Both the position numbers and the translations under genes were made by a program. From positions 12,470 through 76,469 of the forward strand of contig NZ_SLXI01000002.1 in the NCBI RefSeq assembly GCF_004345785.1: a stretch of 64,000 nt of DNA. Direction: 5' to 3'. Below, piece after piece: positions 25,761 through 35,717 of the stretch. Under the pieces are notes generated by a model. The model had not been told where the DNA came from. It searched no databases and worked only from the letters and a program-made list of their open reading frames with translations. This DNA comes from Bisgaardia hudsonensis. Its GTDB lineage: Bacteria > Pseudomonadota > Gammaproteobacteria > Enterobacterales > Pasteurellaceae. Every line of letters starts with the position of its first letter. Positions within the stretch are counted from its first letter, which is position 1.

Positions 25761-28379
25761 TTATATTTTCTTTTCTTGTTGTTGAGCTAATTTTTTCGCT
25801 TTTGCTCTAGCAATAGCTGCTGCAACCGCTGCTTTTTTCGGATCTTTTTCAACCGGTTCAGTGGATTTTATTTCTACTTCTTCAGTATGTTGACTTTCTT
25901 GTTGAGCTAATTTTTTGGCTTTTGCTCTAGCGATAGCTGCCATAACTGCTGCTTTTTTCGGATCTTTTTCAACAGGTTCAGTAGATTTTACTTCTACTTC
26001 TTCAGTATGTTGACTTTCTTGTTGAGCTAGTTTTTTGGCTTTTGCTCTAGCAATAGCTGCTGCAACCGCTGCTTTTTTCGGATCTTTTTCAACCGGTTCA
26101 GTGGATTTTATTTCTACTTCTTCAGTATGTTGACTTTCTTGTTGAGCTAATTTTTTGGCTTTTGCTCTAGCTATAGCTGCCATAACTGCTGCTTTTTTCG
26201 GATCTTTTTCAACAGATTCAGTGGATTTTACTTCTATTTCTTCGGTATGTTGACTTTCTTGTTGAGCTAGTTTTTTGGCTTTTGCTCTAGCGATAGCTGC
26301 CGTAACCGCTACTTTTTTCGGATCTTTTTCAACAGATTCAGTGGATTTTACTTCTACTTCTTCAGTATGTAGACTTTCTTGTTGAGCTAGTTTTTTGGCT
26401 TTTACTCTAGCGATAGCTGTCGCAACCGCTACTTTTTTCGGATCTTTTTCAACCGGTTCAGTGGATTTTATTTCTACTTCTTCGGTATGTTGACTTTCTT
26501 GTTGAGCTAATTTTTTCGCTTTAGCTCTAGCAATAGCTGCCACAACCGCTGCTTTTTTCGGATCTTTTTCAACAGATTCAGTGGATTTTACTTCTACTTC
26601 TTCGGTATGTTGACTTTCTTGTTGAGCTAGTTTTTTGGCTTTTGCTTTAGCAATAGCTGCTGCAACCGATATTTTTTGAGTATTATTCGTATGATTAAGT
26701 GCGGTTAAATTTTTATCTGTTTCTGATTGCTGTGTTGCTTGTTTTGCTAGACGACGAGCTTTACGTTCAGCCATTATTGCTGAATTATCTGGTAATTTTT
26801 CGCCTGATTCAGTAATAATAGTTTTTACTTCATTTATTTTTGAATCTTGTTTTTTAGCTTTTAGTCGAGCTAATGCGGCTTGTACAGGATCAACGCCTTG
26901 TTGTTTTGCTATTTCCTCTCGTCTTGCTTCAGCTGCACGTTGTGTTCTTTCTTTACGAGCTTGTTCTTCTTTTTCTAGTCTAGCTTGGCGAGCTTCAAAA
27001 CGAATTTTAGCTTCTTCGGCTTTTTTAGCTTTATCTTTAATTTCCCAAATTTTTGCCTTTTCTTGACGAAAATATTGAATTAAAGGGATATGGCTTGGGC
27101 AAACATAGGCACATAGTCCACATTCCATACAATCTTTTAGGGCATATTGTTCTGATTTTTCATGATCTTCACTACGAGCAAACCAATAAAGCTGTTGTGG
27201 CATTAAATTTACAGGACAAACATCAGAACAGGCAGAACAGCGAATGCAAGATTGTTCTGGTTCTGGTGGTGCATATTCAAAATGATCTGGGGCTAATAGG
27301 CAATTTGTTACTTTTGTTACGGGGGCATTAAGATTAGGAATAATAAATCCCATCATAGGCCCGCCCATAAAAACAGGGAAACGATCATCATATTGGTAAT
27401 TTACTTGCGCTAATAACTGTATAATTGGTGTACCGATACGAACCCATTGATTTCCTTTATGATGAATTTTATCGCCAGTTAATGTTACAACACGTTCAAT
27501 TAATGGTTCATCATTAATGACTGCACGTTTTATTGCAAAAGCTGTTCCAACATTATGCATTAGTACGCCAATGCTCGATGAACGTTGTCCATTAGGAACT
27601 TCTATTCCTGTTAAAATCTGAATTAATTGTTTTGATGCACCCGATGGATATTTGGTTGGAATTACTCTTATATCTATGTCATTTGCACCGCTAAGTGCTT
27701 TTTTCAATGCCTTAATCGCTTCAGGTTTATTATCTTCTATGGCGATAACTGCTTTTTCTGGACGTAGTATATACCTTAATATTCTAATGCCTTCAATGAT
27801 TTCGTCTGCATAATCTCGCATTAAGCGATCATCACAAGTGATATAAGGTTCACATTCTGCACCGTTAATAATCAGTAATTTAACTTTTTTTTCTGCTGAC
27901 TGAATTTTTGCTGCCGTAGGGAAAACTGCACCACCTAAACCAGCAATACCTGCTTGATAAATTCGATCAATTAATTTTTCAGGGCTAGAGGTTAAAAAAT
28001 CTTCTATTGGTTGCTTTTCTCGCCATTGATCTAAACCATCGGCTTGAATTTCAATGGATATTTCAGGTAAGCCTGAAGGATGGGCTGCAATATAAGGGAT
28101 AATATTAGTAACAACGCCAGATGTAGGCGCGTGAACAGGTAATGCTCGTAGCCCATCACCTAGGGTAAGTTGTTGACCTTTTAATACTTTATCACCAGTT
28201 TTAACTAACAGATTACCTGATATACCAACGTGTTGTTTTACAGGGATATAATAAGTGTTGACTAATTTTGCATATTTTATAGGTTGCTGATTAGATTGTG
28301 ATTTCATTTCAGGTGGATGAATACCACCTTTAAAATCCCATAATTTTCCTGAATTATAACTTGTTAATATATCTATCAT
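25761..28379 (-). CDS. rsxC: Rsx/Rnf electron transport complex subunit C with expanded C-terminal repeats
   Basis: RsxC is the cytoplasmic NADH:flavin and iron-sulfur subunit of the complex. The first 450 residues are canonical: GGIHPPEMK near residue 18, the glycine-rich nucleotide site [16 protein letters not shown] near 138, and two [4Fe-4S] motifs ([17 protein letters not shown] and [17 protein letters not shown]). A charged coiled-coil region follows. The last 300 residues consist of seven 40-residue repeats and a partial eighth, making the protein 872 residues. E. coli RsxC also has a repetitive Ala/Lys-rich tail but is shorter (about 740). The start codon overlaps the rsxB stop. Confidence 0.95.
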   Translation of the reverse strand: MIDILTSYNSGKLWDFKGGIHPPEMKSQSNQQPIKYAKLVNTYYIPVKQHVGISGNLLVKTGDKVLKGQQLTLGDGLRALPVHAPTSGVVTNIIPYIAAHPSGLPEISIEIQADGLDQWREKQPIEDFLTSSPEKLIDRIYQAGIAGLGGAVFPTAAKIQSAEKKVKLLIINGAECEPYITCDDRLMRDYADEIIEGIRILRYILRPEKAVIAIEDNKPEAIKALKKALSGANDIDIRVIPTKYPSGASKQLIQILTGIEVPNGQRSSSIGVLMHNVGTAFAIKRAVINDEPLIERVVTLTGDKIHHKGNQWVRIGTPIIQLLAQVNYQYDDRFPVFMGGPMMGFIIPNLNAPVTKVTNCLLAPDHFEYAPPEPEQSCIRCSACSDVCPVNLMPQQLYWFARSEDHEKSEQYALKDCMECGLCAYVCPSHIPLIQYFRQEKAKIWEIKDKAKKAEEAKIRFEARQARLEKEEQARKERTQRAAEARREEIAKQQGVDPVQAALARLKAKKQDSKINEVKTIITESGEKLPDNSAIMAERKARRLAKQATQQSETDKNLTALNHTNNTQKISVAAAIAKAKAKKLAQQESQHTEEVEVKSTESVEKDPKKAAVVAAIARAKAKKLAQQESQHTEEVEIKSTEPVEKDPKKVAVATAIARVKAKKLAQQESLHTEEVEVKSTESVEKDPKKVAVTAAIARAKAKKLAQQESQHTEEIEVKSTESVEKDPKKAAVMAAIARAKAKKLAQQESQHTEEVEIKSTEPVEKDPKKAAVAAAIARAKAKKLAQQESQHTEEVEVKSTEPVEKDPKKAAVMAAIARAKAKKLAQQESQHTEEVEIKSTEPVEKDPKKAAVAAAIARAKAKKLAQQQEKKI
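25764..26666 (-). repeat. 120-bp tandem repeat array in rsxC (7 full units plus a 63-bp partial)
   Basis: The period is exactly 120 bp. Full units run 25827-25946, 25947-26066, 26067-26186, 26187-26306, 26307-26426, 26427-26546 and 26547-26666, with a partial unit at 25764-25826. Each encodes [27 protein letters not shown] and VEKDPKKAA with few changes. Conservation at the DNA level indicates recent amplification or gene conversion. Confidence 0.97.
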
Positions 28380-28969
28380 TATTTCCCCACAATCATTTTT
28401 TTCTGTGTTGATGTAGTATCGACGACGGGAATGATTAAATCAGGATTAAATTTCCAATCCCAACTATTAATATCTTTCTCAATTTTAATCATTGAAATGC
28501 AATCAGTAGGACAGGGTGATACACATAACTCACAACCAGTACAAAGATCGGGGATTACAGTATGCATTGCTTTATTGCTACCAATAATGGCATCAACTGG
28601 GCAGGCTTGAATACATTTAGTACAGCCAATACACATTGCTTCATCAATTAATGCCACTTTAGGTGAATTATCTTTTTCAAAATCAGCATTTGGGGCTTCA
28701 ACACCTAATAGATCGGCAATTTTAATTACCAATGGTTGTCCGCCAGGAACGCATTTTGTTATTTCATCTCCATTAGCAATAGCTTCTGCATAGGGCTTGC
28801 AACCAGGGTAACCACATTGCCCACATTGACTCTGAGGCAGAATACTATCAATCTGCTCTACAATAGGATCCGACTTTACCTTAAGCTTTACCGCTGCAAA
28901 ACCTAGGATAATGCCAAAAATTAAGGCAAGAGTAGCAATCGCTATGAGCACATAATAAACGGTGGACAT
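28379..28969 (-). CDS. rsxB: Rsx/Rnf electron transport complex subunit B (multi-cluster ferredoxin)
   Basis: A 196-residue electron carrier. An N-terminal membrane helix (residues 5-25) is followed by a [16 protein letters not shown] cluster motif (near 48-63). Two ferredoxin-type [4Fe-4S] motifs come next, [16 protein letters not shown] and [16 protein letters not shown]. The subunit passes electrons between soluble and membrane parts of the complex. It lies between rsxA (2-bp gap) and rsxC (1-bp overlap). Confidence 0.96.
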   Translation of the reverse strand: MSTVYYVLIAIATLALIFGIILGFAAVKLKVKSDPIVEQIDSILPQSQCGQCGYPGCKPYAEAIANGDEITKCVPGGQPLVIKIADLLGVEAPNADFEKDNSPKVALIDEAMCIGCTKCIQACPVDAIIGSNKAMHTVIPDLCTGCELCVSPCPTDCISMIKIEKDINSWDWKFNPDLIIPVVDTTSTQKKMIVGK

Positions 28970-28971
28970 TA

Positions 28972-29553
28972 TTATAATCTCACTAAACCAGTAAAGCCCA
29001 TAAAGGCAAGCGACATCAATCCAGCCGTAATAAGTCCAATGGAAGCACCTCGAAATGGCATTGGTACATCGGCTGCTTCTAAACGCTCTCTTAATGAGGC
29101 GAACAACACTAATACAAGGGCAAATCCTAAGGAAGCACCAAATCCATAGATTACAGATTGAGTCAAGTTATGACTAAGATTAACATTGAGTAATGCTACA
29201 CCAAGAACAGCACAATTTGTTGTTATTAACGGTAGAAAGATACCCAATAATCGATATAGCATAGGACTGGTTTTATGGATAACCATTTCGGTAAATTGCA
29301 CTACTACAGCAATAACTAATATAAATACTAATACACGTAAGAAAACGGCATTGAGCGGAATTAAAATATAATGATCAATTAAATAAGAACATAATGAGGC
29401 AACGGTAAGCACAAACATTGTAGCTAATCCCATACCAATAGCACTTTCTATTTTTTTAGAAACCCCCATAAACGGACAGATCCCTAAGAATTTTACTAGG
29501 ACGAAGTTATTGATAAGTGCAGTGCTAATAATCAGTAAAATATAATCTGTCAT
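28972..29553 (-). CDS. rsxA: Rsx/Rnf electron transport complex subunit A
   Basis: A 193-residue membrane protein with six hydrophobic helices, starting [20 protein letters not shown] and containing [13 protein letters not shown] and [12 protein letters not shown], all typical of RsxA/NqrE. In this family conserved membrane cysteines, here in GICPF and TNCAV, can hold an iron-sulfur centre shared with RsxE. It is the first gene of the rsx operon on the minus strand. The promoter should lie in 29554-29705, but I could not place it confidently. Confidence 0.95.
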   Translation of the reverse strand: MTDYILLIISTALINNFVLVKFLGICPFMGVSKKIESAIGMGLATMFVLTVASLCSYLIDHYILIPLNAVFLRVLVFILVIAVVVQFTEMVIHKTSPMLYRLLGIFLPLITTNCAVLGVALLNVNLSHNLTQSVIYGFGASLGFALVLVLFASLRERLEAADVPMPFRGASIGLITAGLMSLAFMGFTGLVRL

Positions 29554-29705
29554 AATATCTTTATTAATTGAGTCGAGCCCTATATTATCACTATTTCTTG
29601 TTGCAAGAACAATAAAAAATTTTTCATCTATTATTTTTTCAACTCAAAATAGTTAAGTAGATAAAGAAGCAGATTAAAAATCATACCATTTACATTGAGT
29701 TTTTA

Positions 29706-30593
29706 TTATATTAGAATCTCCTTTAATGCCTCTTGTAATGTTGCATAATGAAATTTAAATCCACATTGAATAAGCTTTTCTGGCATAACTCGTTGGCTAT
29801 TAAGCAATAATTGTGAGCGTTCACCTAAGATCCATTTAAGAATAAAACTAGGAACGCTTACAAAATAAGGGCGTTTGAGTAATCTTCCTAAGATTTGGTT
29901 AAATATTTTATTTTTTACAGGATTAGGCGAACTAAGATTAAACACTCCTCGACATTGTGGGTTATTTAATAAAAAAAGAATACCATTTAGCATATCTTCT
30001 AATGCAATCCATGCCCAATATTGCTCGCCATTACCTAACCTACCGCCAAGTCCCCAACGATATATTGGTAACATTTTTTGTAATGCTCCACCAGACTTAC
30101 TCAGAACTATCCCTGTTCTTAATAAACATACTCTGGTATTGGCTTGTAATGCTGTTTTTTCCCATTTAGCACAAAGTTGAGCCGTAAATTCAGTGCCATT
30201 TGTTGTATTTTCAGTAATTACTTGATCATTTTGACTGTCATAATAGCCTGTTGCTGAACCTGAAATAAATGTGTGGGGAGGTTTCGAGCTTTGATTAATA
30301 AGTGCAGTTAAATTTTTTGTAATATTTATTCGGCTATCGATCAATTTTTTCTTTTGTTGTGTATTCCACGAATGATTGAAAATAGGTTCACCAGCCAAAT
30401 TAATTACCGCATCAAAATTATTTAAGTTATTATAAATGGATAGATCAACGATATAATTGATATTATCCTGAAACATTTTTTGTGCTTTTTCTTTATTTCT
30501 TACCAAAGCGGTAACATTATGCCCTTGCCTTATTAATTGAAAAACTAAATGAGAACCGATAAAACCTGTTGCTCCAGTAATTAAGATATTCAT
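29706..30593 (-). CDS. yfcH: YfcH-type NAD(P)-dependent epimerase (TIGR01777, SDR39U1 family)
   Basis: A 295-residue extended short-chain dehydrogenase. The N-terminal GATGFIGSHLVFQL (residues 7-20) is the dinucleotide-binding loop, INLAGEPIF contains the second conserved motif, and SGSATGYYDSQ carries the YxxxS-like site. The C-terminal third (FVSVPSFILKWILGERSQLL) is the DUF1731 region that defines the TIGR01777 family. The cellular substrate is not known. It lies 27 bp downstream of argR on the same strand; yfcH-argR-mdh also occurs together in H. influenzae as I recall. Confidence 0.9.
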   Translation of the reverse strand: MNILITGATGFIGSHLVFQLIRQGHNVTALVRNKEKAQKMFQDNINYIVDLSIYNNLNNFDAVINLAGEPIFNHSWNTQQKKKLIDSRINITKNLTALINQSSKPPHTFISGSATGYYDSQNDQVITENTTNGTEFTAQLCAKWEKTALQANTRVCLLRTGIVLSKSGGALQKMLPIYRWGLGGRLGNGEQYWAWIALEDMLNGILFLLNNPQCRGVFNLSSPNPVKNKIFNQILGRLLKRPYFVSVPSFILKWILGERSQLLLNSQRVMPEKLIQCGFKFHYATLQEALKEILI

Positions 30594-30620
30594 TTATTTT
30601 CCTTAAATTTAGTGTTTAGA

Positions 30621-31091
30621 TCACAGTGATGTTTTAAATAATTCTTCAATAGTAGTGACGAGAACATTAATATCAGTATCCAATGTAGGGGTAATAAAAA
30701 TCGTATCATCTCCAGCTATTGTGCCTAGAATACCGTCTGCTTTACCTACTGAGTCTAGTAATAAAGCAATAAGCTGAGCTGCACCAGGTACTGTTTTTAC
30801 TACAATTAAATATTGGTTATGATCAATATCTAAAACTAAATTTTTAAGAGGACTTTTTGTATCTGGAACTTTTAATTTACTTGGTAAACAGTAAACAATT
30901 TCATTTCTTGTGTTACGTGTTCTAATTGCCCCAAATTTTGTGAGCATTCTTGATACTTTTGATTGATTAATATTGCTAAAACCTTGTTCTTGTAAGGCAT
31001 TGACAATTTCAATTTGTGAAGCGAAACATTCTTGAGCGAGTAATTCTTTAAATGCGTTAGTTAATGAATTTGTTTTCTTAGAAGTAACCAT
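30621..31091 (-). CDS. argR: Arginine repressor
   Basis: ArgR represses arginine biosynthesis genes as a hexamer with bound L-arginine. The 156 residues match E. coli exactly in length. The N-terminal winged helix ([20 protein letters not shown], near 24-43) is followed by a C-terminal oligomerisation and arginine-binding domain with [13 protein letters not shown] (near 121-133), whose acidic pair contacts arginine. It is divergent from mdh, and a candidate ARG box lies 37 bp upstream of its start. Confidence 0.96.
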   Translation of the reverse strand: MVTSKKTNSLTNAFKELLAQECFASQIEIVNALQEQGFSNINQSKVSRMLTKFGAIRTRNTRNEIVYCLPSKLKVPDTKSPLKNLVLDIDHNQYLIVVKTVPGAAQLIALLLDSVGKADGILGTIAGDDTIFITPTLDTDINVLVTTIEELFKTSL

Positions 31092-31127
31092 TTTATTTTC
31101 CTAAAATGCAATTTATCGGGTAAATTG

Positions 31128-31141
31128 TGCATAAAAATTCA
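31128..31141. promoter_or_regulatory. Candidate ARG box upstream of argR
   Basis: TGCATAAAAATTCA matches the ARG-box core TGAATWWWWATTCA with one mismatch, and lies where ArgR would autoregulate. A single box was seen; functional operators are usually paired. Confidence 0.5.
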
Positions 31142-31224
31142 GAATAAGTAAATAATATTAACGATAATTAACTTAAATATTCCTCATATCCTTTTTAATT
31201 ATATTGAGAAATTAATTTCTTTAT

Positions 31225-31253
31225 TTGAAATCTCGCCCATAAGTCGATAAAAT
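31225..31253 (+). promoter_or_regulatory. mdh promoter
   Basis: TTGAAA (31225-31230) and TAAAAT (31248-31253) are separated by exactly 17 bp, giving a leader of about 40 bases before the mdh ATG. Confidence 0.65.
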
Positions 31254-31299
31254 CTACCGTATTCGATAATTAACTCAATATAAGTAGAAGGAGTACTAA

Positions 31300-32235
31300 A
31301 TGAAAGTAGCAGTGTTAGGCGCAGCAGGTGGTATTGGTCAAGCTTTAGCATTATTGTTAAAGTTACAATTACCAGCAGGTACAGAGTTATCGCTTTATGA
31401 TATTGCTCCAGTAACACCAGGTGTTGCTGCGGATGTGAGTCACATTCCGACCGCAGTCAAAGTACAAGGTTTTGGTGGCGAAGATCCAACCCCAGCATTA
31501 GAAGGTGCTGATGTAGTGTTAATTTCAGCTGGTGTTGCTCGTAAACCTGGAATGGATCGCTCTGATTTATTTAATATTAATGCAGGTATTGTACGTAACC
31601 TAATTGAAAAAGTCGCAGTAGCTTGTCCAAAAGCTTGTGTTGGTATTATTACCAATCCTGTGAATACAACAGTAGCGATTGCGGCTGAAACCTTGAAAAA
31701 AGCGGGTGTTTATGACAAACGTAAACTATTTGGTGTGACGACATTAGATGTACTTCGTTCAGAAACATTTGTAGCTGAATTAAAGAGTTTAAATGTTTCT
31801 CGTACTGCTGTGCCTGTAATTGGTGGACATTCAGGCGTAACTATCCTTCCATTGCTTTCACAAGTTCAATATGTTGAATGGAATGATGAAGAAATTGCAC
31901 CATTAACAAAACGTATTCAAAATGCTGGTACAGAAGTTGTTGAAGCAAAAGCGGGCGGTGGATCAGCGACGCTTTCAATGGCTCAAGCAGCGGCACGTTT
32001 TGCACGTTCTTTAGTTAAAGCATTAAGTGGTGAAACAGTGGTTGAATGTACTTATGTTGAAGGGGATGGCAAATATGCTCGTTTCTTCTCTCAACCTGTT
32101 CGTTTAGGCAAAGAAGGGGTTGAAGAAATTTTACCAATCGGTCAATTAAGTGCGTTTGAACAAAAAGCATTAGAAGATATGCTTCCAACATTACGTGCTG
32201 ATATTGAATTAGGCGAAAAGTTTGTAAATAACTAA
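31300..32235 (+). CDS. mdh: Malate dehydrogenase (NAD)
   Basis: Mdh interconverts malate and oxaloacetate. The 311 residues match the E. coli type (312). The NAD loop [14 protein letters not shown] is at residues 7-20, the substrate-binding arginine segment [10 protein letters not shown] near 81-90, and the proton-relay histidine in [11 protein letters not shown] near 176. AGAAGGAG precedes ATG 31300. Together with gltA and sucAB in this window it supports a working oxidative TCA branch. Confidence 0.97.
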   Translation: MKVAVLGAAGGIGQALALLLKLQLPAGTELSLYDIAPVTPGVAADVSHIPTAVKVQGFGGEDPTPALEGADVVLISAGVARKPGMDRSDLFNINAGIVRNLIEKVAVACPKACVGIITNPVNTTVAIAAETLKKAGVYDKRKLFGVTTLDVLRSETFVAELKSLNVSRTAVPVIGGHSGVTILPLLSQVQYVEWNDEEIAPLTKRIQNAGTEVVEAKAGGGSATLSMAQAAARFARSLVKALSGETVVECTYVEGDGKYARFFSQPVRLGKEGVEEILPIGQLSAFEQKALEDMLPTLRADIELGEKFVNN

Positions 32236-32262
32236 TTTTTATTTAACGCTATAATGAATAAC

Positions 32263-32290
32263 AAAAGAGGATCAAATGATCCTCTTTTTT
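32263..32290. terminator. Bidirectional terminator between mdh and argS
   Basis: AAAAGAGGATCA pairs with TGATCCTCTTTT around a short loop, followed by more T on the plus strand; it lies between convergent genes. Confidence 0.9.
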
Positions 32291-32309
32291 GATCTAACTT
32301 GATAAATTA

Positions 32310-34043
32310 TTACATCTTCTCAACAGTTTTAATACCAAGTAAATCTAATCCCTGTTTTAAGGTTTTTTCTGTAAGTAATGCTAATTTTAAACGACTGAGT
32401 TTAATGCTTTCATCTTCATTGTTTAAAATTGGGCAGTTTTCGTAGAAACTAGAGAATAGTCCTGCTAATTCATATAAATAAGTACATAAAATATGTGGCG
32501 TTCCTTCTTTTGCTACTACTCGAATTGCTTCTTCAAACTGTAATAATTTAATCGCTAATAAACGTTCTTTTTCATTTTCTAATTGTATCTTTGATTCAGA
32601 AAATGCTTGTTCATTAATGTCGGCTTTACTGAAAATAGAGCGAATACGGGTATAAGCATATTGCATATATGGAGCCGTATTCCCCTCAAAGCTCAGCATA
32701 TTATCCCAATCAAATATATAATCAGTGGTACGATTTTTGGATAAGTCAGAATATTTTACTGATCCAATACCTATCGCTTCAATAACTGCTCGTTTCTCTT
32801 CTTCTGAAAGTGCGGTACTTTTTTCTGCAATTAATTTATCAGCACGTTCAATGGCTTCATCTAAAAGATCTGCTAATTTAACAGTTCCGCCCGTACGGGT
32901 TTTAAAGGGTTTCCCATCTTTTCCTAACATCATACCGAAATTTTTATGTTCAAGTTGGAAACTATCAGGCACATAGCCAGCTTTACGAGTAATCAACCAA
33001 GCTTGTTGCATATGCTGACTTTGGCGAGTATCAGAGAAAACTAACGCTCGATCTGCTTTTAGTGTATGGCAACGGTATTTTGCTGCAGCAATATCCGTAG
33101 TCGTATAAAGAAAGCCACCATCTTTTTTCTGAACGATAACGCCCATAGGATCGCCGTCTTTATTTTTAAATTCATCAAGATAAACCACTAAAGCACCATC
33201 ATCTTCAACCGCTAAACCTTGCTGTTTTAAATCAGCGACAATTTCAGGTAACATCGGATTATAAAGACTTTCGCCCATTACATCTTTTTCTGTTAAGGTA
33301 ACATTTAGACGATTATAGTTATGTTGGTTTTGTTGCATCGTAATATCAACTAATTTTTTCCACATCGTAAGGCAGTACTCATCTCCACTTTGTAACTTAA
33401 CGACATAGTGACGGGCTTTTTTTGCAAACTCTTCATCTGTATCATAATGTACTTTTGCATCACGATAAAATGCTTCTAAATCCGAGAGATCCATTGCATT
33501 AGCATTTTCATTTTCCATTTTTTCAAGATAGGCAATGAGCATACCAAATTGTGTACCCCAATCACCTACGTGGTTTGCTCGGATAACTTTATCACCCAGA
33601 AATTCTAATGTGCGAGCGATGGAATCACCAATGATAGTTGAACGTAAATGTCCTACGTGCATTTCCTTTGCAACATTTGGAGAGGAATAATCGATAACCA
33701 CAGTTTGTTTTTCTGATGTGTAGATACCTAATTTTTCATCGTTTAGAGCATTTTGAAGATTGTTTGCTAACCAATTTTTATCTAAAAAGATATTAATAAA
33801 CCCTGGACCTGCAATCTCTGTTTTTTCTGCTATACCCTGTAAATCTAATTTCTCAAGGACTTTATTGGCAAATTCACGTGGGTTACAAGCTAGTTTTTTG
33901 GCTACCGCCATAATACCATTAGCTTGGTAGTCACCAAATTGTGATTTTGCTGATTGACGGAGCATCGCATCATCTTGTTCACTTGCCCCTGCAAGAATCA
34001 TCGCTTGTTTTACTTTATCTGATAAGAGAGATTGTATATTCAC
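32310..34043 (-). CDS. argS: Arginyl-tRNA synthetase
   Basis: A class I synthetase of 577 residues, equal to E. coli ArgS. The HIGH-type motif occurs in [20 protein letters not shown] (near residue 121-140). The expected insert and the [18 protein letters not shown] segment, which replaces a strict KMSKS in this enzyme, are present. The C-terminal DALR anticodon-binding domain starts around [14 protein letters not shown] 34043 is the start, and yecM diverges from it, as in E. coli. Confidence 0.97.
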   Translation of the reverse strand: MNIQSLLSDKVKQAMILAGASEQDDAMLRQSAKSQFGDYQANGIMAVAKKLACNPREFANKVLEKLDLQGIAEKTEIAGPGFINIFLDKNWLANNLQNALNDEKLGIYTSEKQTVVIDYSSPNVAKEMHVGHLRSTIIGDSIARTLEFLGDKVIRANHVGDWGTQFGMLIAYLEKMENENANAMDLSDLEAFYRDAKVHYDTDEEFAKKARHYVVKLQSGDEYCLTMWKKLVDITMQQNQHNYNRLNVTLTEKDVMGESLYNPMLPEIVADLKQQGLAVEDDGALVVYLDEFKNKDGDPMGVIVQKKDGGFLYTTTDIAAAKYRCHTLKADRALVFSDTRQSQHMQQAWLITRKAGYVPDSFQLEHKNFGMMLGKDGKPFKTRTGGTVKLADLLDEAIERADKLIAEKSTALSEEEKRAVIEAIGIGSVKYSDLSKNRTTDYIFDWDNMLSFEGNTAPYMQYAYTRIRSIFSKADINEQAFSESKIQLENEKERLLAIKLLQFEEAIRVVAKEGTPHILCTYLYELAGLFSSFYENCPILNNEDESIKLSRLKLALLTEKTLKQGLDLLGIKTVEKM

Positions 34044-34127
34044 TATTTATTACCTAGCTTTGAATTTAAAAAATAATCCGTTATGATACCGCCCTTTATT
34101 ATTTCAGAAAAGATAAAGCAAAGAAAA

Positions 34128-34721
34128 ATGCAAAAAAATAATATAAATCATCCTTTATTTGAGAAAAATTCTTTACCATTAGATAAGTTTATTCTATTTG
34201 AACAAAAAATTTTAGCCTTATCTAAGGTAATTAATGTAGCGCTAAATAAGTTTACAATAGACCATATCGCAATTAGAGTAAATCATTGTAAAAGTGCTGA
34301 ACAATGGCTGACTTTATTATTAAAGTGCGGTAGAATCATATCGGATAATATCATCAATGGGCGTGTTATTTACTTAGTGCAGTTACAACAGCCATTGTAT
34401 TTTGCTAATCAGTTTATTGATGTTATTGAATTGCCATTTCCCAAAAATAAACACTATCCTGTTGAAGATTGGGAGCACATTGAAGTTGTAGTCCCTTTCT
34501 TGGCTAATGAATCTGTTAGTGATTGGGTTTTGAGAATGGAAAAACAATTTTTATGGGGAGAACTTAAGGAAGTTCACATAAAGGTAGATGAACCGAAAGC
34601 GGAGGGAGAAATTTATCCTAATCCATCAATTGCATTGAGTTTTATGGATAAACTACATAATCATACATGTATAAAGGTTCATCCTTATCATATTAAGAAA
34701 ATTATTGAGGTTTTTAAATAA
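34128..34721 (+). CDS. yecM: YecM family protein (vicinal-oxygen-chelate fold)
   Basis: A 197-residue homologue of E. coli YecM. The matching segments are TIDHIAIRVN, IINGRVIYLVQL, IDVIELPFPKNKHYP and DWEHIEVVVP. The fold is that of the glyoxalase/VOC superfamily, but no biochemical function is established. ATG 34128 gives the family's usual N-terminus; an in-frame ATG at 34083 would add 15 residues and run close to the argS start. argS lies immediately upstream and divergent, the same pairing as in E. coli. The stop codon overlaps the start of the next gene (TAATG). An uptake signal is at 34323-34331. Confidence 0.85.
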   Translation: MQKNNINHPLFEKNSLPLDKFILFEQKILALSKVINVALNKFTIDHIAIRVNHCKSAEQWLTLLLKCGRIISDNIINGRVIYLVQLQQPLYFANQFIDVIELPFPKNKHYPVEDWEHIEVVVPFLANESVSDWVLRMEKQFLWGELKEVHIKVDEPKAEGEIYPNPSIALSFMDKLHNHTCIKVHPYHIKKIIEVFK

Positions 34722-35062
34722 TGAAAAAAATAATGTTAGCGTTTACAGTACTATTAACTTTAGGACTAACTGCTTGTAGCTCAAATGGAAGTGACGATGG
34801 GAGTGAAGAGGCTACTTATCGTTATCGTGGAGAGGTTGTGTTTAGTTCTTATACAACAGATGGATTAAAACTTACTATTCGCAAGAATGATTGTGATGCG
34901 TCGCAAGAAACTTCTGATGTAGTAATTTTACGTAGTGCTTATGATTCTAATATTGTTGTTGGCGCTTGTGTTCAAGTATCTACAAGCGATGAAGGTACAA
35001 TAGTTACAAATATTTCTCGTTCTAAATCAAGATCTTCTTTATCTAGAACTGGAGAATATTAA
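34721..35062 (+). CDS. Small lipoprotein of unknown function
   Basis: A 113-residue protein with a clear lipoprotein signal: basic MKKIM, a hydrophobic stretch and the lipobox LTAC with Cys19. The mature part has an acidic, Ser-rich linker (SSNGSDDGSEE), then a compact, probably beta-rich domain containing two cysteines (NDCDAS and VGACVQV) that could form a disulfide. A Ser/Arg-rich tail follows. The residue after the lipid cysteine is Ser, which favours transport to the outer membrane. It is translationally coupled to yecM and precedes another lipoprotein gene. The domain resembles an OB-like small lipoprotein, but I do not recognise a named family. Confidence 0.8.
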   Translation: MKKIMLAFTVLLTLGLTACSSNGSDDGSEEATYRYRGEVVFSSYTTDGLKLTIRKNDCDASQETSDVVILRSAYDSNIVVGACVQVSTSDEGTIVTNISRSKSRSSLSRTGEY

Positions 35063-35099
35063 TTCAAATCTTACATTAAGGTACTAATAGGATTATTTT

Positions 35100-35564
35100 A
35101 TGAAAAGAAAAGCGTTGGCGTTATCTGCTTTATTTTGTTTAGGGCTGGTAGGTTGTGCAAATCAAGATATTTACAGTGGTAGTGTTTATTCTGGTGGGCA
35201 AGCTAAGGAAGCTAGATCTATTAGCTATGGAACAATAATATCGACTAGACCTGTCAAAATTCAAGCTGATAATCAAGGTGTTATTGGCACTCTTGGTGGT
35301 GGTGTTTTAGGCGGTATTGCTGGCTCGGGAGTTGGTGGTGGTACTGGACAAGCAATCGCTACAGCAGTTGGTGCTATTGCGGGTTCTGTAATTGGTAGTA
35401 AAGTTGAAGAAAAAGCTAGCCAAGTCAACTCGTTAGAACTAGTAATTAAAAAAGATAATGGGAAGGAAATCGTTGTTGTTCAGAAATATGAGCAAAGTTT
35501 AGTTCCAGGTGCGAGAGTTCGTATTGTTGGTAGTGATAGAGATTTAAATGTTTCTGCGATGTAA
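35100..35564 (+). CDS. slyB: Outer-membrane lipoprotein, Pcp/SlyB family
   Basis: A 154-residue lipoprotein with signal and lipobox LVGC (Cys19). The middle contains the glycine-zipper domain (GGGVLGGIAGSGVGGGTGQA and TAVGAIAGSVIGSKV, about residues 64-103) that defines the SlyB/Pcp group. A C-terminal beta segment (KDNGKEIVVVQKYEQ, then PGARVRIVGSD) completes the family pattern. The H. influenzae counterpart is the PAL-cross-reacting lipoprotein Pcp. It is expected in the outer membrane as an envelope-stress lipoprotein. A strong terminator follows. Confidence 0.92.
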   Translation: MKRKALALSALFCLGLVGCANQDIYSGSVYSGGQAKEARSISYGTIISTRPVKIQADNQGVIGTLGGGVLGGIAGSGVGGGTGQAIATAVGAIAGSVIGSKVEEKASQVNSLELVIKKDNGKEIVVVQKYEQSLVPGARVRIVGSDRDLNVSAM

Positions 35565-35579
35565 CTAAAGCATTTCTAT

Positions 35580-35620
35580 AATAAGGCTTTTAGGTTTTGT
35601 ATTCTAAAAGCCTTATTTTT
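35580..35620 (+). terminator. Terminator after slyB/pcp
   Basis: AATAAGGCTTTTAG (35580-35593) pairs perfectly with CTAAAAGCCTTATT (35604-35617) and a T run follows. Confidence 0.93.
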
Positions 35621-35717
35621 TGTTATTAATAAATTGAAAATCTATAAATTTATTAGAGAATCAGCTAAACTAAGCCAGTTTTTGTTATTAATGATTTTTT
35701 ATATATAGGGTCAGTAA

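Noticed and set aside
25764-26666. CRISPR array or noncoding satellite
   Set aside because: The 120-bp repeats are contiguous and lie wholly inside the open rsxC frame, encoding a repetitive protein tail.
25761-28379. rsxC as a fusion of two genes
   Set aside because: The C-terminal extension is repetitive and continues the Ala/Lys-rich tail known from other RsxC proteins; no second domain is visible.
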